A stretch of 64,000 nt of DNA from Enterobacterales bacterium (GTDB lineage: Bacteria; Pseudomonadota; Gammaproteobacteria; Enterobacterales; Enterobacteriaceae). How positions within the stretch are numbered: position 1 is the stretch's first letter; each line of letters begins with the position of its first letter. This document shows positions 1 to 10,310 of the stretch, piece by piece. The position numbers and the translations under genes are program-made. Location: the NCBI GenBank assembly GCA_015654925.1, contig JAATFX010000083.1, positions 32,852 through 96,851 on the forward strand, given 5' to 3'. The notes beneath the pieces were generated by a model. It was not told the DNA's origin. It did not search any database and was given only the letters and a program-made list of their open reading frames with translations.

Positions 1-633
1 TTGCTCCAGCATTTCAATTTGTTCAAGCCGGCTGGGCTGCCAGCCGACGTAGCGGCGAATAAATCCGGCCCGGTAGGCATAAATACCGATATGTCGTAGA
101 AAGGTATCGCCGATGGACTCACGGGACTGGCTGAAACGCTCCCGATCCCAGGGAATTGCAGCGCGGGAAAAATAGAGCGCAAAACCCTGCTCGTCCATCA
201 CCACTTTGACCGCATTGGGGTTAAAGGCTTCTTCGGCGGTGGCGATGGGCACCGCCAGGGTAGCCATGCCGGCCTGGCAGCCGGCCAGGTTATCCGCCAC
301 CTGGCGGATAATCACCGGGGGAATCAGTGGCTCGTCGCCCTGGACATTCACCACGATCTGGTCGTCGCCGAATTGATAGCGGTCGATCACTTCAGCCAGA
401 CGTTCGGTGCCGGAGTGATGATCGGAGCGGGTCATGCAGACCTCGCCCCCCGCCTGGCGCACCGCGTCCACCACGCCGGCGTGATCGGTGGCGACAATTA
501 CCCGATCCGCGCCGGATTCCAGTGCCCGTTCCATGACATGCACCACCATGGGCTTGCCGTTAATATCCGCCAGCGGTTTGCCCGGCAAACGGCTGGAGGC
601 GAACCGCGCGGGGATAATAGCCACGAAACTCAT
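1..633 (-). CDS. kdsB: KdsB, 3-deoxy-manno-octulosonate cytidylyltransferase (3' end outside window)
   Basis: This enzyme activates KDO as CMP-KDO in the cytoplasm for transfer to lipid A. The 211 visible codons start [20 protein letters not shown], the nucleotide-binding signature of the family. They continue through [10 protein letters not shown] and PNAVKVV, which are typical of KdsB. About 37 C-terminal residues lie beyond base 1, judging from the usual length of about 248. The ATG overlaps the ycaR stop as ATGA, so the two genes are translationally coupled. Identity is clear; only the end is missing. Confidence 0.97.
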   Translation of the reverse strand, partial: MSFVAIIPARFASSRLPGKPLADINGKPMVVHVMERALESGADRVIVATDHAGVVDAVRQAGGEVCMTRSDHHSGTERLAEVIDRYQFGDDQIVVNVQGDEPLIPPVIIRQVADNLAGCQAGMATLAVPIATAEEAFNPNAVKVVMDEQGFALYFSRAAIPWDRERFSQSRESIGDTFLRHIGIYAYRAGFIRRYVGWQPSRLEQIEMLEQ

Positions 634-812
634 TGATTTGTCTCGTCTAATGTCAGGGCCCGGGCCTCGCTCTCCAGCAACACCGGGATGCCGTCGCGCA
701 CCGGATACGCCAAGGCGTCCGATTTACAGATGAGTTCCTGTTTTTCTTTATTAAAATACAATTTGCCGTTACAGACCGGGCAGGCAACGATTTCCAATAA
801 GCGGTGATCCAT
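630..812 (-). CDS. ycaR: YcaR, small Trm112-like zinc-ribbon protein
   Basis: A 60-residue protein starting [18 protein letters not shown]. It has a CPVC knuckle and the compact Trm112/UPF0434 fold signature ([20 protein letters not shown]). Its biochemical role is not settled. Its fixed position before kdsB suggests a housekeeping partner role in envelope biogenesis. The start at 812 is chosen over upstream in-frame ATGs because GGAGGAATC sits directly before it and the length matches the family. The stop overlaps the kdsB ATG. In E. coli ycaQ lies just upstream; here it is absent. Confidence 0.93.
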   Translation of the reverse strand: MDHRLLEIVACPVCNGKLYFNKEKQELICKSDALAYPVRDGIPVLLESEARALTLDETNQ

Positions 813-989
813 GATTCCTCCAGCATACACACCCTGCGATGCGTTAATGGGCCAAAGGATAGCATAATGCGGCGTCAGGCGGGAATGGTTACGGTGAAGC
901 GGTGCGACGCCGGGCACGGGGAAAACGACATTCATTAACATTTTTGCAAAATAGGGTTGATCCGGGAAAAGGAACGGCGTAATATTTTT

Positions 990-1005
990 TGTGAGCTACT
1001 TCACA
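990..1005. promoter_or_regulatory. Perfect CRP-type palindrome TGTGA-N6-TCACA
   Basis: TGTGA GCTACT TCACA matches the CRP core consensus at every defined base and is flanked by T-rich sequence. Rightwards, a TAATAAT-like -10 lies only about 15 bp away, so CRP there would overlap the promoter. Leftwards, a TATTTT hexamer at 953-948 puts the site near -56 of a possible ycaR-kdsB promoter. The direction of regulation cannot be decided from sequence alone. Confidence 0.6.
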
Positions 1006-1032
1006 CTTTTAATAATTAAGAGACAACCTGCC

Positions 1033-1083
1033 ATGAAAACAGTAAATAAAATCATTGCTTTGTTTGCTAATTATAGCCGCTAA
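1033..1083 (+). CDS. Candidate 16-residue micro-ORF in the former ycaQ slot
   Basis: ATG at 1033 opens MKTVNKIIALFANYSR followed by TAA. It is preceded by an A/G-rich AAGAGA and by a CRP-type palindrome, and is followed within 22 bases by an intrinsic terminator. The peptide is short, basic and amphipathic. I recognise no family. The transcript from about 1020 to 1144 could be a small RNA with or without a translated peptide. Chance is possible for an ORF this short. The surrounding promoter and terminator elements are what make it worth recording. Confidence 0.3.
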   Translation: MKTVNKIIALFANYSR

Positions 1084-1104
1084 GCAAAAAAATCATCGCT
1101 CTCT

Positions 1105-1144
1105 CGGCCTGGCCATCATTGATGTCCGGGCCGATTGTTTTTTT
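1105..1144 (+). terminator. Intrinsic terminator after the micro-ORF
   Basis: CGGCCTGG (1105-1112) pairs over 8 bp, with one G-U, with CCGGGCCG (1126-1133). ATTGTTTTTTT follows. It points rightwards, so it does not serve lpxK (minus strand, ending at 1169). It implies a separate plus-strand transcript starting between 813 and 1100. Apart from this unit and the CRP-type site I see nothing in 813-1168. Confidence 0.65.
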
Positions 1145-1168
1145 GAGCCGCGCTTTCTGGCGCGTCCG

Positions 1169-2179
1169 TCACCGCTGATTGTTCTGCGCCTGGTGCTTAA
1201 AGCGGCGGATCGCCTGCTCGATGGGTGCCAGCAGACCGGGTATATCCTGCGCCGGCAGTTGCGCATTCACCGGCAGATACCACCAGTTGGGCTGGGCGAA
1301 ACCACGGCATTTTACCGCATCTTTTTCCGTCATTAATAGCGTCTGGTCCGGCGAAGCCAGGGGCGCCAGCTGTTCGGGCCGATAGGCCTGATGATCGGCG
1401 AACGGTATGGTGCGCCCGGCGCTCACGCCCATGGCCCGCAGGGTGGCAAAAAAGCGCGGCGGATGCCCGATGCCCGCCATAGCGACCACCGCAGGCAATT
1501 GATTCGCGGCGCGGGTTTCACCGGTAAGTAAATTCACCGCGGCGCCGGGTTGCAGTTGCATCGCGATTTCCCCCGGGCGCGCCTGACCGCCATTGACGAT
1601 CGCGGCGGTGACGCTTCGCAGCCGCCCCGCCCGTTCGCGCATCGGCCCGGCGGGCAGCCACCAGCCGTTGCCAAAACGCCTGACGCCGTCAACCACCACC
1701 CATTCAATATCACGTCCCAAGGCATAGTGCTGCAGGCCGTCATCGGTGATAATCACATCCAGCGCATGGTGCTTTAACAGCGCCGCCACCGCTTCGGCGC
1801 GGCGCGGCGATACCGCCACGGGCGCCCCGGTGCGCTGAAAAATCAATACCGGTTCATCGCCCGCCTGGAGCGTGGTGGTACCCTCGTCGAGCACCAGCGG
1901 ATAGTGCGCGGACCGCCCGCCGTAGCCGCGGGAGACGACTCCGACCCGCCAGCCCCGCTGCTGCAAACGTTCAACCAGCCACAGTACCACCGGCGTTTTG
2001 CCATTGCCGCCCACGGTCAAGTTGCCGACCACCACCACCGGCACCGCAAAACGATGGATTTTGCGCCATCCCAGACGATAGCCCAGCTTTATCAGGCCGC
2101 TTATCAGGCCATATAGCCAGGAAAGCGGCAGCAGCAGCCAGTACCACCGCGAACCGCCGAACCAGATTTTATCAATCAT
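1169..2179 (-). CDS. lpxK: LpxK, tetraacyldisaccharide 4'-kinase
   Basis: This kinase phosphorylates the 4' position of the lipid A disaccharide at the inner face of the inner membrane. The 336 residues match the usual length. There is an N-terminal membrane-associated helix (about 10-30), a P-loop-like [13 protein letters not shown] (about 52-64), and ITDDGLQHY (about 145-153), the conserved active-site segment. Its ATG overlaps the end of msbA by 8 bases, so the pair is one operon, lipid A flippase then kinase. The downstream E. coli neighbour ycaQ is missing. Confidence 0.97.
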   Translation of the reverse strand: MIDKIWFGGSRWYWLLLPLSWLYGLISGLIKLGYRLGWRKIHRFAVPVVVVGNLTVGGNGKTPVVLWLVERLQQRGWRVGVVSRGYGGRSAHYPLVLDEGTTTLQAGDEPVLIFQRTGAPVAVSPRRAEAVAALLKHHALDVIITDDGLQHYALGRDIEWVVVDGVRRFGNGWWLPAGPMRERAGRLRSVTAAIVNGGQARPGEIAMQLQPGAAVNLLTGETRAANQLPAVVAMAGIGHPPRFFATLRAMGVSAGRTIPFADHQAYRPEQLAPLASPDQTLLMTEKDAVKCRGFAQPNWWYLPVNAQLPAQDIPGLLAPIEQAIRRFKHQAQNNQR

Positions 2180-3923
2180 TGCCGAATTGTAACCGGTGCA
2201 GTTGGGCGTAGGCGCCCTTTTGCGCCAGCAGTGTATCGTGCGCCCCGCGCTCGACTATGCGCCCATCCTCGACGACCACGATTTCATCGGCTTTTTCGAT
2301 GGTCGACAACCGGTGGGCAATCACCAGCGAGGTGCGGTTTTTTTGCAACGCGTCCAGGGCTTTTTGAATGGCGCGTTCCGATTCGGTATCCAGGGCCGAC
2401 GTGGCCTCATCGAGAATCAGAATCGGACAATCGCGCAGCAGCGCCCGCGCAATGGCGATACGCTGGCGCTGCCCGCCGGAGAGCAGTACGCCATTCTCGC
2501 CAATCATCGTATCCAGCCCCTGGTCCATTTTTTCGATAAAGTCCATGGCGTAAGCCATGCGGGCGGCATTCTCGATCTCCTCCCGTGAAAAGCGGTCTTT
2601 GCGGGCATAAGCGATATTATTGGCGATGGTGTCGTTAAACAGATGCACATTTTGCGATACCAGCGCCACCTGATCCCGCAAAGAAGCGAGCGTATATTCG
2701 CGCAGATCGTGGCCATCGAGCAATACCGCGCCCTGCTGCACATCGTAAAAGCGCGTCAGAAGATTGGCGATAGTGGATTTGCCCGAGCCCGATCGTCCCA
2801 CCAGCGCTACCGTTTTGCCGGCCGGAATAACGATATTGATATCACGCAGGGACGGGGTGTCCTTGCCCGGGTAAAAAAAGGTGACGTCGCGGAATTCGAC
2901 ATTCCCTTCGGCGCGTTCCACCACCAGCGTCCCCTCGTCTTTTTCTTTATCCATATCCAAAATGGCGAATAAAGTCTGGCACGCCGCCATTCCGCGCTGA
3001 AATTGCGCGTTGACGTTGGTCAGCGATTTCAGCGGACGCATGAGGGCAATCATGGAAGAGAACACCACGGTGATGGTGCCGGCGGTCAGGTTTTGCATTA
3101 CGCTCGGGAAGCTGGCGGCATACAGCACAAAGGCCAGCGCCAGGGAAGCGATAAACTGGATGACCGGATCGGATACCGACGAGGCGGAGACCATTTTCAT
3201 GCCCTGCTGGCGCATACGGTTGCTGACATGGTTAAAACGCTCGTTCTCCACTTTCTGGCCGCCAAAAATCAGCACCTCCTTGTGGCCTTTCAGCATCTGT
3301 TCGGCGCTGGTGGTCACCTGCCCCATGGTGTTTTGCATATTTTTGCTGATATTACGAAAGCGCTTCGAGACCTGACGAATGGCGATGGAAACAATGGGGG
3401 CGATAACCACCAGGATCAGCGAAAGCTGCCAGCTGTAATAAAACATCATGATAAACAGGCCGATGATCGACGCGCTTTCGCGGATCACGGTGATCAGCGC
3501 GCTGGACGACGACGAGGCCACCTGTTCGGAATCATAGGTGATACGCGACAATAGCGTGCCGGTGGACTGCTGGTCAAAAAACGACACCGGCATGCCCATC
3601 ATATGGCTGAACAGGCGCCGGCGCATTTGCATCACGACTTTGCCGGATACCCATGAAACGCAATAGCTGGAAACAAAACTGGTAATGCCGCGCACCACCA
3701 TCAGGCCGATCACGGCCAGGGGCATCCACACCAGGATGCTGTTATTGCTTTTGCCAAAACCATCGTCAAGCAGCGGTTTAAGCAGCGACAGCATCAGGGT
3801 ATCGCTGGCGGCGTTGAGAATCAGCGCGATAGACGCCACGATCAGGCCCGTTTTAAAAGGAGAGATCATCGGCCATAGGCGACGGAACGTCTGCCAGGTG
3901 GAGAGATCTTTATCATTGAGCAT
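2172..3923 (-). CDS. msbA: MsbA, lipid A/LPS core flippase ABC exporter
   Basis: A homodimeric inner-membrane exporter that flips core-lipid A to the periplasmic leaflet. The 583 residues carry six N-terminal membrane helices followed by an ATPase domain with Walker [11 protein letters not shown] (about 378-387), signature [10 protein letters not shown] (about 481-490) and Walker [13 protein letters not shown]. Length and sequence match E. coli MsbA (582). It is the first gene of msbA-lpxK. A 37-base gap separates it from comEC upstream. Confidence 0.98.
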   Translation of the reverse strand: MLNDKDLSTWQTFRRLWPMISPFKTGLIVASIALILNAASDTLMLSLLKPLLDDGFGKSNNSILVWMPLAVIGLMVVRGITSFVSSYCVSWVSGKVVMQMRRRLFSHMMGMPVSFFDQQSTGTLLSRITYDSEQVASSSSSALITVIRESASIIGLFIMMFYYSWQLSLILVVIAPIVSIAIRQVSKRFRNISKNMQNTMGQVTTSAEQMLKGHKEVLIFGGQKVENERFNHVSNRMRQQGMKMVSASSVSDPVIQFIASLALAFVLYAASFPSVMQNLTAGTITVVFSSMIALMRPLKSLTNVNAQFQRGMAACQTLFAILDMDKEKDEGTLVVERAEGNVEFRDVTFFYPGKDTPSLRDINIVIPAGKTVALVGRSGSGKSTIANLLTRFYDVQQGAVLLDGHDLREYTLASLRDQVALVSQNVHLFNDTIANNIAYARKDRFSREEIENAARMAYAMDFIEKMDQGLDTMIGENGVLLSGGQRQRIAIARALLRDCPILILDEATSALDTESERAIQKALDALQKNRTSLVIAHRLSTIEKADEIVVVEDGRIVERGAHDTLLAQKGAYAQLHRLQFGND

Positions 3924-3960
3924 TCAGTTAACCAGCGCTTAGTCTAAATAGCCGACCATT

Positions 3961-6234
3961 CTACTCATTATCGGCTTGGACGCCAAACCGCTGGTGATAC
4001 CATCGTGGCATAATTTGCTCCCGATACCCTTTTATTACCCAATTATGGTCATAAAAATGGATACTGACCTGTCCTGAATGGGCGGTATCGTGCCAGGGGA
4101 TGCCCTGTTGCCGATAACGCGCCATTATTTTTGGCGCCGGCAATCGCCAGGGGCTAAAACGCGCCGCCGAGGCCAGCGCCGCTTTGGGCCGCACCGCGTT
4201 GAGAAACGACCGGGTGGATGAGGTCTTGCTGCCATGATGGGGCACCTGCAGGATATCGGCCCGCAGCAGACGGCGCGAAGACTTGAGCAACGCCCGTTCG
4301 CTCGGCCCTTCGATATCGCCGGTTAATAACACGCTGAACCTGCCGTCATCGATTTTAACCACGCACGAATCGTCATTACCGGCCTTATCAACCTGGGCGG
4401 GCGGCCACAGCACGCTAAATTGCAGCCCCTGCCAGCGCCAGCGCTGCCCTTGCAGACAGGGTAGATGCCCGCGCTGCCGATAGGAGCTCGATACCGGAAT
4501 GCCCGGATAGATTTTTTTCAGCGTGGCCAAACCGCCGATGTGATCCTGGTGGCTGTGGCTGAGCATCATGGCCTCGGGCGCCAGGCCGCGCCATTTCAGA
4601 TAAGGCGCTATTTCCGCTTTCCCGATATCGCCGCCTTCCCAACCCGCGCCGGTGTCATAGAGCAGCGCTTTGCCGTTTTTTTCAATGACCACCGCCAGCC
4701 CATGGCCGACATCCAGCATATCGAGCCGCCAGCGCGGGCCGTCGTTTTTTTCCCGCTGCGACAGCAGCATTACGCCAATGGCCACCATATTCCACCGGTA
4801 GGTGCGCCACCAGCCAAAACGCCAGACGATTACCGCCAGCCAGCCGACGATGCTCCAGGCGATGCCGGTATCGGTGAGTTCAAACCAGCCTTGCCGCAAC
4901 GGCGGTAGCGGTTTAAACACCAGCGTCAGGGACCGGTCGGCCAGATACCACAGCATCCGGCTGACGGGCGGCAGCATAAACAGGCACATGGCGGCGAGAA
5001 TCAGCGGCGTGGTAATGAAGGAAACCAGCGGTACCGCCCAGAGATTGGCCGGCAATGACAAGACATTGGCGCCGTGGAATAGCCCCCATTGCAGCGGCAG
5101 CAGCAATAGCGTCATGCCGGATTGCAAATGCAGCCAGCGCAGCCACGCCCAGGCCAGCCCGGATTGGAACCGCACCGGCAGCGGCGCCCACTGGAACCAG
5201 AAAAGCAGCGACGCCACGGCCAGGCAGGAAAGCCACAGGCTGCTGGACAGCACGCTGAGCGGATCGGTAACCAGAATCAGGGCGACGCACCATAACCAGA
5301 CCTGCCAGGGGCTGCAATGCACGCCGCGGATGCGCAGCGCGATCCACAGGCTCAATGCCAGCAACGCGCGGATCGCCGGGAAATTCACTCCGGAAATCCA
5401 GACGTAACCGGCGGCGCTCAGCCAACTGATAAACAGCGGCACAGCCGGCGTGACCCATGCCATGGGCAGGAAAAATTGTCCGCCGCGCGCCACCAGCCAG
5501 CCGAACAGCGCGGCCAGCGAAATATGCAGGCCGGAGATAGCCATTAAATGGGCGGTGCCGGTTTGCTGTAACAGCAGGCGGGTGTCCTCGGGCATCGTTT
5601 TGCTTTCACCGAATCCCAGCGCCATCAGGATGGACGGCCAGCGCAGCCCGCTGAACTGCCGCACGCTGCGGTCGATAAGCCGCTGGCGCAGCCCGCAGCG
5701 TTCATCGACGACTTTGGCTTTAATTACCCGCCCGACCAGCGGCTGGTGATTGGCCACCGCCCAGCGCTGACTGTCGAATCCCCCTTCGTTCAGCCGGCTG
5801 TGCTGCGGGCGCAGCTTCAGGATCATCCGCCACTGCTGCCCGGCGCACCAGCGCTGCGGTAAACGAGCCCAGGTGACCGAGGCATAGATCGGCGGAAACA
5901 GGCGTTTACCCCCGGCATGGGTAAGTTTTATCGCCGCGCCGGACCGCGGGTTGTCGGGATGATTAATCCCGACGATGTGCGCCTGGACGGACAACCTGGG
6001 CTGGGACAACAACGCGGTTTGCTGCAACAATTGCGCGGCGCACCAGCAGCCCCAGGCAAAGGCGGCCAAGGCTACCGCGGCCAGCCGGCATGCCGGCGCG
6101 CGCGTAAACAGCAGCAACCCGGCGCCGGCGACCACGCCATACAACCACGGGACATCCGGCAACTCGGGCAGCCAGGTTAACGGTAAAATACCCATAATCG
6201 CCGCCAGGGCGAGGTGACTCGCGGACAGCGGCAT
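3961..6234 (-). CDS. comEC: ComEC/Rec2-family DNA-uptake channel (YcaI)
   Basis: An inner-membrane protein that in competent bacteria passes single-stranded DNA into the cytoplasm. In enterobacteria it is mostly of unproven use. About 757 residues in three parts: N-terminal DUF4131/OB region, competence domain with many helices (GTAHLMAISGLHIS motif near 230), and a C-terminal metallo-beta-lactamase domain with SHSHQDHIGG and LLTGDIE. It is full length with no frameshift. The ATG at 6234 is preferred. A TTG two codons upstream has better GGAG spacing and is the alternative. Confidence 0.92.
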   Translation of the reverse strand: MPLSASHLALAAIMGILPLTWLPELPDVPWLYGVVAGAGLLLFTRAPACRLAAVALAAFAWGCWCAAQLLQQTALLSQPRLSVQAHIVGINHPDNPRSGAAIKLTHAGGKRLFPPIYASVTWARLPQRWCAGQQWRMILKLRPQHSRLNEGGFDSQRWAVANHQPLVGRVIKAKVVDERCGLRQRLIDRSVRQFSGLRWPSILMALGFGESKTMPEDTRLLLQQTGTAHLMAISGLHISLAALFGWLVARGGQFFLPMAWVTPAVPLFISWLSAAGYVWISGVNFPAIRALLALSLWIALRIRGVHCSPWQVWLWCVALILVTDPLSVLSSSLWLSCLAVASLLFWFQWAPLPVRFQSGLAWAWLRWLHLQSGMTLLLLPLQWGLFHGANVLSLPANLWAVPLVSFITTPLILAAMCLFMLPPVSRMLWYLADRSLTLVFKPLPPLRQGWFELTDTGIAWSIVGWLAVIVWRFGWWRTYRWNMVAIGVMLLSQREKNDGPRWRLDMLDVGHGLAVVIEKNGKALLYDTGAGWEGGDIGKAEIAPYLKWRGLAPEAMMLSHSHQDHIGGLATLKKIYPGIPVSSSYRQRGHLPCLQGQRWRWQGLQFSVLWPPAQVDKAGNDDSCVVKIDDGRFSVLLTGDIEGPSERALLKSSRRLLRADILQVPHHGSKTSSTRSFLNAVRPKAALASAARFSPWRLPAPKIMARYRQQGIPWHDTAHSGQVSIHFYDHNWVIKGYREQIMPRWYHQRFGVQADNE

Positions 6235-6448
6235 TAGCAATGCACTCCGGCAGACGCCATCGGCAATTTCTCGTATTAAGCGTGGTGGCCGATTCTTACC
6301 TGCGGGACCGCATTGCGCTATCAGCAGCTGATGGGAATGCGAAGCGATATGTAAATCTTTACTGCTGCTTGCTGGTTTACAGATTATTTTGCGGCAATGC
6401 GCGCAGGGCGAGGGAGAAGTCAGGCAAAAAAGTTTGTGACATTGTATT

Positions 6449-6494
6449 TATAGACGGGAACCTATAAAATCAAATCTATAGACTACGGTCTATA
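6449..6494. promoter_or_regulatory. Paired dyad operators before the toxin-antitoxin operon
   Basis: TATAGAC-tacg-GTCTATA (6477-6494) is a perfect 7-bp inverted repeat. A second related copy, TATAGAC-N5-CCTATA, spans 6449-6466. The two are about 28 bp apart, and the second lies 12 bases before the toxin ATG. This is the usual layout for autorepression by an antitoxin or toxin-antitoxin complex. The binding protein is inferred to be the XRE antitoxin at 6860. Confidence 0.7.
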
Positions 6495-6506
6495 AAGAAA
6501 ACAAGG

Positions 6507-6860
6507 ATGTGGACCGTTATCACCACCGACGTATTTGCGTTATGGCTGGCCAGGCAAAATGGCCTGCTGCGCCAAGACGTGCTGGCGGCAATGCTTCTGC
6601 TGCGCGTCAGGGGACCCGCATTGGCGCGCCCTTATGTGGATACGCTATATGGCTCACGCTATTGCAATATGAAAGATCTAATCATCCAGCACCATGGGCA
6701 TCCGGTGCGCGCTTTCTTCGCTTTTGATCCTAAACGCCGCGCCGTCCTATTTTGCGCCGGCGATAAACGGGGAAAAGATGAAAGGCGCTTTTATAAGCAC
6801 ATGATCAAAACTGCTGACGCAGAGTTTGCCAACCATCTAAAAAAACCGGAGAACATATAA
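6507..6860 (+). CDS. higB: HigB/Gp49-like type II toxin (RelE fold)
   Basis: A 117-residue protein with the Gp49-like (HigB) pattern: MKDLIIQHHGHPVRAFFAFDP, then RRAVLFCAGDKRGKDERRFYKHMI. The central strand carries the basic residues expected of a ribosome-dependent mRNA interferase. Toxin precedes antitoxin, as in HigBA. The stop and the next ATG overlap as TAATG. It sits between comEC and ihfB, where E. coli has no such pair, which points to lineage-specific gain. Activity cannot be judged, but no disruption is visible. Confidence 0.8.
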   Translation: MWTVITTDVFALWLARQNGLLRQDVLAAMLLLRVRGPALARPYVDTLYGSRYCNMKDLIIQHHGHPVRAFFAFDPKRRAVLFCAGDKRGKDERRFYKHMIKTADAEFANHLKKPENI

Positions 6861-7159
6861 TGGCGACGCTAACAGAACTCCTGGCCAAAGAAACGCCGGA
6901 AAACCGGCAACGAATCGAAGAAAAAGCGGCGGCAATGCTGCTCGAAACGCGCCTGTATGAAATCCGCGAGGCATTGCATCTGTCGCAGACGGAAGTGGCT
7001 AAAAAACTGGGTATAGCCCAGTCATCCGTCGCGGCCATCGAGCAACGGGGCAACGAACTTAAAATCTCCACGCTTAAACGCTATATCGAATCAATGGGCG
7101 GCACCCTGCGCTTAGGGGTGGACCTCCCCGGCGGCAAGCATCTGGAATTTGCCATCTGA
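6860..7159 (+). CDS. higA: HigA-like antitoxin, XRE helix-turn-helix
   Basis: A 99-residue DNA-binding antitoxin. The helix-turn-helix covers about residues 38-65 (LSQTEVAKKLGIAQSSVAAIEQ), followed by KISTLKRYIESMGGTLRLGV, typical of the HigA/XRE antitoxin class. It would neutralise the upstream toxin and repress the operon through the dyads at 6449-6494. It is coupled to the toxin by a TAATG overlap and followed by a bidirectional terminator shared with ihfB. Confidence 0.85.
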   Translation: MATLTELLAKETPENRQRIEEKAAAMLLETRLYEIREALHLSQTEVAKKLGIAQSSVAAIEQRGNELKISTLKRYIESMGGTLRLGVDLPGGKHLEFAI

Positions 7160-7170
7160 GCCGACAAGCC

Positions 7171-7200
7171 AAAAAAAAGACGCCCGAAGGCGTCTTTTTT
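7171..7200. terminator. Bidirectional terminator between higA and ihfB
   Basis: AGACGCC-CGAA-GGCGTCT is a 7-bp stem with a tetraloop. It is flanked by an A-run on the left and TTTTTT on the right, so it can end transcripts from higA and from the convergent ihfB. Confidence 0.9.
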
Positions 7201-7245
7201 GTTTGCGTCGATGAATAACGGCGGCGCGTTTAATCAAACGCGGCG

Positions 7246-7533
7246 TTACGCACCATAAATATTGGCGCGGTCGCGCAGCTCTTTGCCGGGTTTGAAATGG
7301 GGCACATATTTGCCTTCCAGTTCAACTTTATCCCCGGTTTTAGGGTTGCGTCCGACACGCGGTGCACGGTAGTGAAGCGAAAAACTGCCGAAACCACGGA
7401 TTTCGATGCGCTCACCGCTGGCGAGTGTGGTCGCCATATGTTCGAGCATCTCTTTCACGGCATCTTCCACGACTTTCGCCGGGATATGAGCGTGCTGGCC
7501 AGCAAGTCTTTCAATAAGTTCAGACTTGGTCAT
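7246..7533 (-). CDS. ihfB: IHF beta subunit
   Basis: A nucleoid protein that bends DNA as a heterodimer with IhfA. The 95 residues start [13 protein letters not shown] and carry the family signature [21 protein letters not shown] (about 46-66), the DNA-embracing arm, with the intercalating proline in this arm. It lies downstream of rpsA in the same direction, the standard enterobacterial arrangement. AGGAACTATG gives a good ribosome site. Confidence 0.98.
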   Translation of the reverse strand: MTKSELIERLAGQHAHIPAKVVEDAVKEMLEHMATTLASGERIEIRGFGSFSLHYRAPRVGRNPKTGDKVELEGKYVPHFKPGKELRDRANIYGA

Positions 7534-7624
7534 AGTTCCTCCAAGTTCGTATGCCCTTAGTCAATAAAGCATACGACAAGCTTAGCTACCGTCCAGGAGC
7601 GGTGGCAACACCGCTCCCCCATTA

Positions 7625-9307
7625 TTATTCGCCTTTAGCTGCCTTGAACGCTTCAGCCATTGCGCTGGAGAAGTTGCTGGTATCTTCCTGCTTGTTGGTG
7701 CTGTTCACAGTAGCGATAGCATCTTTCTCATCAGCTTCGTCCTTCGCACGTACGGACAGGCTGACAACGCGGTTTTTACGATCAACGCCGGTGAATTTAG
7801 CTTCAACGTCGTCGCCCACGTTCAGAACCAGGGTCGCGTCTTCAATACGGTCACGAGAGGCTTCGGAAGCTCGCAGATAGCCTTCAACGCCGCCGGCTAA
7901 TTCAACTGTAGCACCTTTAGCGTCAACTGCAGTGACTTTACCGGTAACTATCGTGCCTTTCTTGTTCAAAGACAGGTAGTTATTAAACGGATCTTCAGCC
8001 AGTTGTTTCACGCCCAGGGAAATACGTTCGCGCTCTGCGTCAACCTGCAGAACCACGGCCGCGATTTCGTCGCCTTTCTTGTATTCACGCACGGCTTCTT
8101 CGCCGGCGACATTCCAGGAGATGTCGGACAGATGAACCAGACCGTCGATGCCGCCTTCCAGGCCGATGAAGATACCAAAATCAGTGATTGACTTGATCTT
8201 GCCTTCAACGCGGTCACCCTTGTTATGGGTTTCAGCGAACTGCTGCCATGGGTTGGACTTGCATTGTTTCAGGCCCAGGGAGATGCGACGACGTTCTTCG
8301 TCGATATCCAGAACCATGACTTCTACCACGTCGCCAACGTTGACAACCTTGGACGGATGGATGTTCTTATTGGTCCAATCCATTTCTGAAACGTGAACCA
8401 GGCCTTCAACGCCTTCTTCGATTTCAACGAAGCAGCCGTAATCGGTCAGATTGGTCACGCGACCGGTGAGGCGGGTGCCTTCCGGATAACGTTTCGCGAT
8501 AGCAACCCAAGGATCTTCGCCCAGCTGTTTCAAGCCCAGGGAGACACGGGTGCGTTCACGATCGAATTTCAGGACCTTAACGGTGATTTCATCACCTACA
8601 TTCACGATTTCGCTCGGATGCTTAACGCGCTTCCAGGCCATATCGGTGATATGCAGCAAGCCATCTACGCCGCCCAGATCGACAAACGCGCCATAGTCGG
8701 TAAGGTTTTTAACGATACCCTTAACTTCCATGCCTTCCTGCAGGTTTTCCAGCAGCTGATCGCGTTCCGCGCTATTTTCGGATTCAATCACCGCACGACG
8801 GGAAACCACAACGTTGTTACGTTTCTGGTCCAGCTTGATAACTTTAAACTCAAGCTCTTTGCCTTCCAGATGCAGGGTATCGCGTACCGGACGCACGTCA
8901 ACCAGCGAACCCGGCAGGAACGCACGAATGCCGTTCAGTTCGACGGTGAAACCGCCCTTCACTTTGCCGTTGATGATGCCGGTAACGGTCGCGGCTTCTT
9001 CGTAGGCTTTTTCCAGCATCAGCCAGGCTTCATGGCGCTTGGCTTTTTCGCGAGACAGCAAGGTCTCACCGAAACCGTCTTCCACCGCGTCCAGCGCGAC
9101 GTCGACCTGGTCGCCGACCTGGATTTCCAGTTCGCCCTGAGCATTTTTAAACTGCTCGATAGGAATGGCGGATTCAGATTTCAGTCCGGCGTCAACCAGA
9201 ACTACGTCTTTATCAATGGAAACAACGGTACCACGCACAATGGAACCGGGACGGGTTTCGATTTCTTTCAGGGATTCTTCAAAGAGTTGAGCAAAAGATT
9301 CTGTCAT
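7625..9307 (-). CDS. rpsA: 30S ribosomal protein S1
   Basis: The largest ribosomal protein; it binds mRNA leaders and helps unfold them. The 560 residues hold six S1 repeats (for example [20 protein letters not shown] and [20 protein letters not shown]). Start [21 protein letters not shown] is as in E. coli, whose protein has 557 residues. Codon use is strongly biased towards highly expressed codons compared with neighbouring genes. It follows cmk at 112 bases. Confidence 0.99.
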   Translation of the reverse strand: MTESFAQLFEESLKEIETRPGSIVRGTVVSIDKDVVLVDAGLKSESAIPIEQFKNAQGELEIQVGDQVDVALDAVEDGFGETLLSREKAKRHEAWLMLEKAYEEAATVTGIINGKVKGGFTVELNGIRAFLPGSLVDVRPVRDTLHLEGKELEFKVIKLDQKRNNVVVSRRAVIESENSAERDQLLENLQEGMEVKGIVKNLTDYGAFVDLGGVDGLLHITDMAWKRVKHPSEIVNVGDEITVKVLKFDRERTRVSLGLKQLGEDPWVAIAKRYPEGTRLTGRVTNLTDYGCFVEIEEGVEGLVHVSEMDWTNKNIHPSKVVNVGDVVEVMVLDIDEERRRISLGLKQCKSNPWQQFAETHNKGDRVEGKIKSITDFGIFIGLEGGIDGLVHLSDISWNVAGEEAVREYKKGDEIAAVVLQVDAERERISLGVKQLAEDPFNNYLSLNKKGTIVTGKVTAVDAKGATVELAGGVEGYLRASEASRDRIEDATLVLNVGDDVEAKFTGVDRKNRVVSLSVRAKDEADEKDAIATVNSTNKQEDTSNFSSAMAEAFKAAKGE

Positions 9308-9419
9308 AGTTTGATAATCTTCAGGTGTTTTTGATTAACGTCCATCCGGCATCCTGCTCGATGGGGTTGTTTTACACGCCCCATTGCCAATCCTTGCAAC
9401 GGGGTAGTTGTTTCTAAAG

Positions 9420-10103
9420 CTACGATAACGCCAGAATACGTTTCGAGTGGGCCAGCGCCTGGGCTATCACTTCATCGATAGTCATGCGGGTGGAATCCAG
9501 TACCAGGGCATCTGGTGCGGGAACCAACGGCGCCACCGGGCGACTTCTGTCGCGTTCGTCCCTTTCTTTTATCTCGGATAAAAGGCGTTCAAAGTTAACA
9601 CTAAAGCCCTTTTCCTGCAACTGCCGCATGCGGCGGTGGGCTCTTTCTTCCGATGACGCGTCGAGAAAAATCTTCACCGGCGCCTCGACGAACACCACGG
9701 TGCCCATGTCGCGCCCGTCGGCAATCAGGCCGGGGGCCTCGCGAAACGCGCGCTGCCGGCGCAGCAGCGCTTCGCGCACCCGCGGGAAAGCCGCAATTTT
9801 GGACGCGGTATTGCCCACGGTCTCATTGCGGATTTCGTTACTCACATCCTCGCCTTCCAGGATGATTTCCAGCTCGCCCGCCTGGACTTTGAAGCGGACG
9901 TCAAGATGCGCCGCCAGCGGCACCAGGGCCTCTTCGGCGTTGATATCCACCTGGTGATGCAGGGCCGCCAGCGCCAAAACGCGATAGATGGCGCCCGAAT
10001 CGAGCAAATGCCATCCCAATGCTTCCGCCAATGCTTTACACAGCGTTCCTTTCCCCGCACCGCTCGGTCCATCGATGGTGATCACCGGGACAACTGCTGT
10101 CAT
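9420..10103 (-). CDS. cmk: Cytidylate kinase
   Basis: Phosphorylates CMP and dCMP. The 227 residues carry P-loop [16 protein letters not shown] (about 9-24), the CMP-binding insert, and [25 protein letters not shown] with the conserved RDMGT. Length equals the E. coli enzyme (227). It is the first gene of cmk-rpsA-ihfB. In E. coli ycaL lies between aroA and cmk; here only 207 bases separate them and no ycaL remnant is obvious. Confidence 0.98.
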   Translation of the reverse strand: MTAVVPVITIDGPSGAGKGTLCKALAEALGWHLLDSGAIYRVLALAALHHQVDINAEEALVPLAAHLDVRFKVQAGELEIILEGEDVSNEIRNETVGNTASKIAAFPRVREALLRRQRAFREAPGLIADGRDMGTVVFVEAPVKIFLDASSEERAHRRMRQLQEKGFSVNFERLLSEIKERDERDRSRPVAPLVPAPDALVLDSTRMTIDEVIAQALAHSKRILALS

Positions 10104-10310
10104 TATCTTCTCCTCTCAGCGGCGAACGTCAGTTCCATTAAAATAAAATTACCGTGGGGCATTATACGCATCATGTGCCACAAAGGTTACCCTAAGGTGT
10201 CAGGAATAGGCGTCTGGAACGTAAATTAAGATATCTCCGGGCTGATAGCGACAGTGTAGCCCGCCGGCGCCCTTTTTGCCCGGCCCGGCGGCAAATCATT
10301 TGCGGCGGGG

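Noticed and set aside
8393..9334. 313-codon open frame antisense to rpsA
   Set aside because: Shadow of biased rpsA codons; low-complexity Phe/Gln/Asn composition and no ribosome site.
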